Both the position numbers and the translations under genes were made by a program. Source: Streptomyces caeruleatus (GTDB lineage: Bacteria; Actinomycetota; Actinomycetes; Streptomycetales; Streptomycetaceae). Taken from it: 64,000 nt of DNA. Below, one piece after another: positions 60,635 to 64,000 of the stretch. The first letter of the stretch is position 1. Each line of letters starts with the position of its first letter. Under the pieces are notes generated by a model. That model saw nothing but the letters and a program-made list of their open reading frames with translations. It had not been told where the DNA came from and made no database searches. The stretch spans positions 79,319 to 143,318 of the forward strand of contig NZ_KQ948944.1 of NCBI RefSeq assembly GCF_001514235.1, given 5' to 3'.

Positions 60635-60667
60635 GACTTACGGGGCCTTTCCACCGAAACCAGTACT

Positions 60668-61066
60668 TCAGCCGCGCGCGCGACCGCTGCTGTGCGAACC
60701 ACCCGACGTCCTGGGGTCCATGTCGGGACCGGTTGCGGCGTCGGTCGCCCGCTCGAAGCCGCGGGCGGTCGCGGTGTTCTGCTCTTCGGTCTGGTGGAAT
60801 CCCTTGGCCATGGTCTCGAGACCGTCAGCCGTGCTGTCCAGGACGTCGACGAGCCCCTGCAGTCCGCTGAACATCTGGTCGCGGGGGGTGAGGTACTGCT
60901 CCGCGAACGCCTTTCCCATCGGGTCGTCGCCCCAGCAGTCACCGAGTTCGTTGAGACGGGACTGCAGACGGGTGAGGACCTGCCTCATCTGGTCGGAATA
61001 GGCACGCATGTTGGGGGCGTTCTTCGCCAGACCCTCGGGGTCCACCGCGAAGTAGTCAGAAGACAC
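60668..61066 (-). CDS. WXG100/ESAT-6-like secretion protein
   Basis: 132 residues. Two helices flank a CWGDDPMGKAF turn (W45-G46), the actinobacterial form of the WXG turn. The C-terminal ~30 residues are a Gly/Ser/Arg tail. The GTG start at 61066 has an excellent AAGGAGG 6-10 nt upstream. WXG100 proteins form antiparallel helical pairs with another WXG100 or a WXG100-like domain and are exported by ESX/type VII systems. With the giant gene 33 bp downstream, the natural partner is that gene's head domain. There is no classical YxxxD/E; the YLTPRD after the second helix starts is one residue too long. Confidence 0.9.
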   Translation of the reverse strand: MSSDYFAVDPEGLAKNAPNMRAYSDQMRQVLTRLQSRLNELGDCWGDDPMGKAFAEQYLTPRDQMFSGLQGLVDVLDSTADGLETMAKGFHQTEEQNTATARGFERATDAATGPDMDPRTSGGSHSSGRARG

Positions 61067-61100
61067 GGCTACCTCCTTCTCACATCAGCACGAGCGGGGA

Positions 61101-61116
61101 GAGAGCTCAGGCTCTC
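61101..61116 (-). other. Small intergenic hairpin
   Basis: An exact 6-bp stem (GAGAGC/GCTCTC) with a TCAG loop lies in the 64-bp gap between the YbaB-like and WXG100 genes. It could stabilise mRNA or set the ratio of the two products. It is too short to be a strong terminator. Confidence 0.3.
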
Positions 61117-61130
61117 GGTCTCAAAAGACC

Positions 61131-61595
61131 TCAGGAATCCGTCGGCCGCGCGATCCGGGAACCGCCGGCAGCCCGGCCCGGACGGCCGTTGGCGAGGTAC
61201 TCCTGGACCTCCTCGGCCATGGCCGGCGCCTCCGGCAGCAGTCCGCCCAGATCGGCCTTGCCCTGCAGGAGATCGGTCGCGGACATCCCCGCGGGAAGGT
61301 GGCCGGACAGCACCTCGGCGACCTCGGCCATCGCATCCGTACGTGCCTTCTGGATGGTCGTGAGGAGCATCTGCGAGAGCTCCACCGGAGCCATGCGCTT
61401 GTAGGCGCCGGTGGGGAACTCGATCTCGGTCACCTCGCCCTGCGAGTTCACGGTGACCTTCAGAGCCTGCCGGGGAGCCGTCGCGCTCGCCTTGACCTCA
61501 CGCATGGTGCGCTGGACCTCGCCGACCTGCGCCCGCTGCCTGCGGTACTCGCCCAGCAGCTCTTCGATGTGCTGGTCGTAAGGACTGCTCGTCAC
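61131..61595 (-). CDS. YbaB/EbfC-like protein of an ESX-type locus
   Basis: 154 residues. Helix (about 8-35), two strands (LKVTVNSQGEVTEIEF, about 45-60), then a long helix (about 69-98), which is the YbaB fold. The Gly/Ala/Arg-rich end (about 110-154) is an extension beyond the ~110-residue bacterial YbaB. Proteins of this fold occur next to WXG100 genes in actinobacteria; mycobacterial EspL is one. There they probably act as chaperones or stability factors rather than nucleoid proteins. GTG start at 61595 with GGAGAGGA upstream. It is probably co-transcribed with the WXG100 and giant genes. Confidence 0.85.
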   Translation of the reverse strand: MTSSPYDQHIEELLGEYRRQRAQVGEVQRTMREVKASATAPRQALKVTVNSQGEVTEIEFPTGAYKRMAPVELSQMLLTTIQKARTDAMAEVAEVLSGHLPAGMSATDLLQGKADLGGLLPEAPAMAEEVQEYLANGRPGRAAGGSRIARPTDS

Positions 61596-61776
61596 GGTGT
61601 TCCTCTCCCGTCTGCTGTGACGCGCCCCGCTGCGAGGAGCGGTCCCGCGGACTCGTCACACAGACTGATCAGGCGGACTCGTCAAAGATCAGGAAACCGG
61701 TCGACCGCGCCTGCGCACACCGATCCGGCCCGTCGATGACCCGACGGACACAGACCTCTGCCCCAACGGCCAGACA
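61596..61776 (-). promoter_or_regulatory. Upstream region of the YbaB-WXG100-giant operon
   Basis: The 241-bp gap contains a terminator at its right end and, nearer the YbaB start, two direct copies of GCGGACTCGTCA (61647-61658 and 61673-61684), each followed by GATCAGG. This 26-bp-spaced repeat may be a regulator site. A TTGACG that could serve as -35 overlaps the second copy, but no convincing -10 follows. The operon promoter is most likely here. Confidence 0.35.
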
Positions 61777-61819
61777 TGGCGGAGCCGAGGGCGGAACCTG
61801 GCGCGCTCCGGCTCCGCCA
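61777..61819 (-). terminator. Hairpin terminator after the Gly-rich gene
   Basis: Exact 11-bp arms (TGGCGGAGCCG at 61777-61787 and its complement at 61809-61819) with a 21-nt loop start 18 nt beyond the stop codon. No T tract. It separates this gene from the YbaB operon. Confidence 0.55.
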
Positions 61820-61836
61820 CACAGCCGGGCGCCTGG

Positions 61837-64000
61837 TCAGCCGAGCCTGTCGGTACGGTCGGGGACGGCGCCCCAGGAATCGGCTCCCTGCCTGAGCAGA
61901 TCGGCGATGCCGCGGCTGTTCCCGGTCTCGTCACCGTCGTCCTGCGTGCCCTCGGCCTCCTCGTCCTCCTCCTCGTCATCAGGTACGTCCGCGGTGCTGA
62001 GCAGCATCCCGGAGTACCCGGTGGCCGGCAGCGGCGGCTCCTCGGCGTCCGCGGCCTGGGAGCGGTCGGGCCGCCACGTGGCCAGACCCGGACCGGTGAC
62101 GGGCTGGGCGGAGGCGCTGTCCGAGGCGGGGCGTTGCGGGAAGCCGAGGCCGACGGCGAAGGCCGCGCCGTCCTCGTCGTTCCACCCCGGCTCCTCCGCC
62201 GCGGCGAACTCGCCCTCCGCCTGCGGGCGCTCGTCCTCGCCGCCGATTCCGGCCTCGGGCACGGCGCCGTCCTCGTCGCTCCAGCCGTCGTCGTCGCTGA
62301 GGACGTAGCCGGGCTGGAGTTCTTGTTCCTCCTCGTCCGCGGGACGGCGTCCGCCGGGCGCCCACAGCATCGCGAGATCGGAGGCCTCCCACGCGCTCGT
62401 GTCCTGCGAGGCCTCTGCGTCGGGGACCACCGCTACGCGGTCCTCGGCAAGCCCGTCCGACGCCGCGCCGTCCGTGCCGCTCAGAGTCGCCCCGCCGGCC
62501 GGGGTCCCCGGGGTCGGCAGGCCCGCGGGTTCCGGATCGGCCCAGCCCTGCTCCGTGGCCAGCAGCAGTCCAGACGCGTCCGAACGCTCGTCACCGCCGC
62601 TGGAGGCGCCACCAGGCATTCCGTACGGCGGCGTCATGCCCGCTTCCCGCGAGGCCGCGCCCTGTACCGATGCCGCCCCGCCGGCCGTTACCGGACCTCC
62701 GGTGGGCACCGCCACGCCGCCGACACCCACCCGAGGCGGCGTCGGCAGCGTCCCCGGCCGCACCGGGGTCACCTCGCCCGCACCGACTCCCCCGGCCACC
62801 GGCGGCACCGGCCGACCGGGCTGGACCGAACCCGGCTGCAGCAGGGACACCGGAAACGGAGCCGGAACGGGCACCGCGTCATGGTCGCGGTCTCGGGACG
62901 TCGTCGGCGCGGATACGTCGGCGTTCGGTGGCACCGTCACACCGGTGCCCTGATGCACCAGTCCCGGACCACCCGCGGACGTCCCGGCGAACGACGCGAC
63001 CTCGCCGTCGCCGTCGCCGGACACATCGCCGTGCTCGTCCGACCAGGGCTCGACACCACGCGCCACCAACCCGGACGCATCGGACGGCTGCTCCTCCCCC
63101 GACACACCAGAAGCACCCCCAGGCGCCATCGGCATAAACGGCATACCGGCACCAGCACCGGCACCGGGCGCCCTCTCAGGCACAGAGCCAGAAATCGGAG
63201 CTGCACCCAACGACACACCACCGGCACCCTCACCAGCGCCAGCGCCAGCGCCAGCGCCAGGCATCCGGGCCCCACCACCAGAACCACCGACATCCAGCAA
63301 CCCCGAAGGCACACCGGACACAGCACCACCCGGCAGCGACCCGCCCGACCCCGAGCCCTCCGCCAGCGACACCGAAGGCACCGAGCCCTCCCGCAAGGAC
63401 ACCGAAGGCACAGACACCGTGGGCACGGACCCGCCCGACAACGCCCCGTCCGGCAACGGCGTCACCGAACCCGCCCTCACACCACCCGGCACCTCACCAG
63501 CACCCCGGCCAGGCATCACCAACCCAGGCCCACCCGCAACCGCACCCGCCCCAGAAGGAACCTCACCCTCACCAGAGGACTCAGCACTCAGACCAGACCA
63601 GGGCTCGACACCACGCGCCACCAACCCGGACGCATCAGACGGCTGATCCTCCCCCGCCACACCGCCAGCACCCCCAGGCGCCATCGGCATAAACGGCATC
63701 CCGGCACCAGCACCGGCACCAGGCGCCCTCTCAGGCACAGAGCCAGAGACCGGCACTTCCCCCAACGACACGCCACCAGCACCCGCGCCAGCGCCAGCGC
63801 CAGCGCCAGGCATCCTGGCCCCACCACCAGAACCACCGACATCCAGCAACCCCGAAGGCACACCGGACACAGCACCACCCGGCAGCGACCCGCCCGACCC
63901 CGAGCCCTCCGGCAGCGACACCGAAGGCACCGAGCCCTCCGGCAAGGACACCGAAGGCACAGACACCATCGGCGCAGAGCCGTCCGACAACGCCCCGTCC
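61837..64000 (-). CDS. Gly/Ser/Pro-rich acidic protein (5' end beyond window)
   Basis: At least 720 residues are visible. The frame is open to the window edge and the residues before the first possible internal TTG (63990) continue the repeat pattern, so the true start lies to the right. It is low-complexity: two near-identical 183-residue repeats, then Val/Thr/Pro-rich segments, then an acidic end with Trp-centred motifs (GWSDEDG, GWNDEDG, a final ADSWGAVPD). No enzyme motif. The neighbourhood suggests an ESX-associated protein, perhaps with a WXG100 or PPE-like head outside the window. That is an inference. Confidence 0.8.
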   Translation of the reverse strand, partial: DGALSDGSAPMVSVPSVSLPEGSVPSVSLPEGSGSGGSLPGGAVSGVPSGLLDVGGSGGGARMPGAGAGAGAGAGGVSLGEVPVSGSVPERAPGAGAGAGMPFMPMAPGGAGGVAGEDQPSDASGLVARGVEPWSGLSAESSGEGEVPSGAGAVAGGPGLVMPGRGAGEVPGGVRAGSVTPLPDGALSGGSVPTVSVPSVSLREGSVPSVSLAEGSGSGGSLPGGAVSGVPSGLLDVGGSGGGARMPGAGAGAGAGEGAGGVSLGAAPISGSVPERAPGAGAGAGMPFMPMAPGGASGVSGEEQPSDASGLVARGVEPWSDEHGDVSGDGDGEVASFAGTSAGGPGLVHQGTGVTVPPNADVSAPTTSRDRDHDAVPVPAPFPVSLLQPGSVQPGRPVPPVAGGVGAGEVTPVRPGTLPTPPRVGVGGVAVPTGGPVTAGGAASVQGAASREAGMTPPYGMPGGASSGGDERSDASGLLLATEQGWADPEPAGLPTPGTPAGGATLSGTDGAASDGLAEDRVAVVPDAEASQDTSAWEASDLAMLWAPGGRRPADEEEQELQPGYVLSDDDGWSDEDGAVPEAGIGGEDERPQAEGEFAAAEEPGWNDEDGAAFAVGLGFPQRPASDSASAQPVTGPGLATWRPDRSQAADAEEPPLPATGYSGMLLSTADVPDDEEEDEEAEGTQDDGDETGNSRGIADLLRQGADSWGAVPDRTDRLG
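62950..64000 (-). repeat. 549-bp tandem duplication
   Basis: The stretch starting with the codons for DGALS at 64000 recurs at 63451, a period of 549 bp or 183 residues. Long stretches match base for base, including an internal GAGAGAG run and the MPFMPMAPGG segment. The second copy fades out near 62950. More copies may lie beyond the window. Confidence 0.88.

Noticed and set aside
1604..60634. Polyketide synthase or non-ribosomal peptide synthetase
   Set aside because: Size alone suggested it, but there are no KS, AT, adenylation or carrier-protein motifs.
1604..60634. The database label 'lonely Cys domain-containing protein' that I recall for very large Streptomyces proteins
   Set aside because: I could not confirm membership from memory, and I see no cysteine, so I did not use the name.
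62005..62030. LPATG in the Gly-rich protein as a sortase signal
   Set aside because: It is not followed by a hydrophobic helix and basic tail; an acidic stretch follows instead.
63988..63990. TTG as the start of the Gly-rich gene
   Set aside because: The codons before it continue the 183-residue repeat (DGA before LS), so the frame extends out of the window.

Overview
The window is very GC-rich actinomycete DNA, most likely Streptomyces or a close relative. It uses GTG starts, strong GGAGG-type ribosome binding sites and G/C-rich third codon positions. Everything I can support as coding is on the minus strand, so genes read from right to left.

Right to left the layout is as follows. (1) The C-terminal part of a Gly/Ser/Pro-rich, acidic protein that begins beyond the window (64000-61837), followed by a hairpin terminator. 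(2) A YbaB/EbfC-like protein (61595-61131). (3) A WXG100/ESAT-6-like protein (61066-60668). (4) One uninterrupted 59-kb gene for a 19,676-residue protein (60634-1604, roughly 2 MDa). (5) A single-pass membrane protein whose start lies 2 nt after the giant stop codon (1601-381), followed by a hairpin terminator. (6) A short regulatory region whose inverted and direct repeats flank a candidate promoter for a leftward gene that starts about position 12.

The giant protein begins with a WXG100-like domain, so with its YbaB and WXG100 neighbours it looks like a type VII (ESX-like) secretion substrate. In order it carries: the WXG100-like head; a 640-residue coiled coil; a Pro/Ala linker; helical repeats; three modules each ending in an R-S-E-class ADP-ribosyltransferase (ART) fold; an OmpA-like domain; a 1.6-kb-residue beta-rich mega-module (A1); a zincin-like domain with HELAHFAGLPD; a beta-rich region; four more ART modules flanked by a duplicated Ig-like domain; an orphan ART-module helical part with no ART; beta mega-module B1; and A2 and B2 back to back at the C terminus. 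All seven ARTs keep the arginine, the serine and the ExE glutamates. I saw no cysteine anywhere in the 19,676 residues.

My reading (inference) is that this is a secreted multi-effector or surface mega-protein. The WXG100 and YbaB-like proteins would help its export, the zincin might cut it or a target, and the downstream membrane protein with its external beta-sandwich might anchor it or act as a partner. No ESX ATPase or membrane core genes, and no recognisable immunity gene, lie inside the window. I found no RNA genes, insertion sequences or CRISPR arrays.
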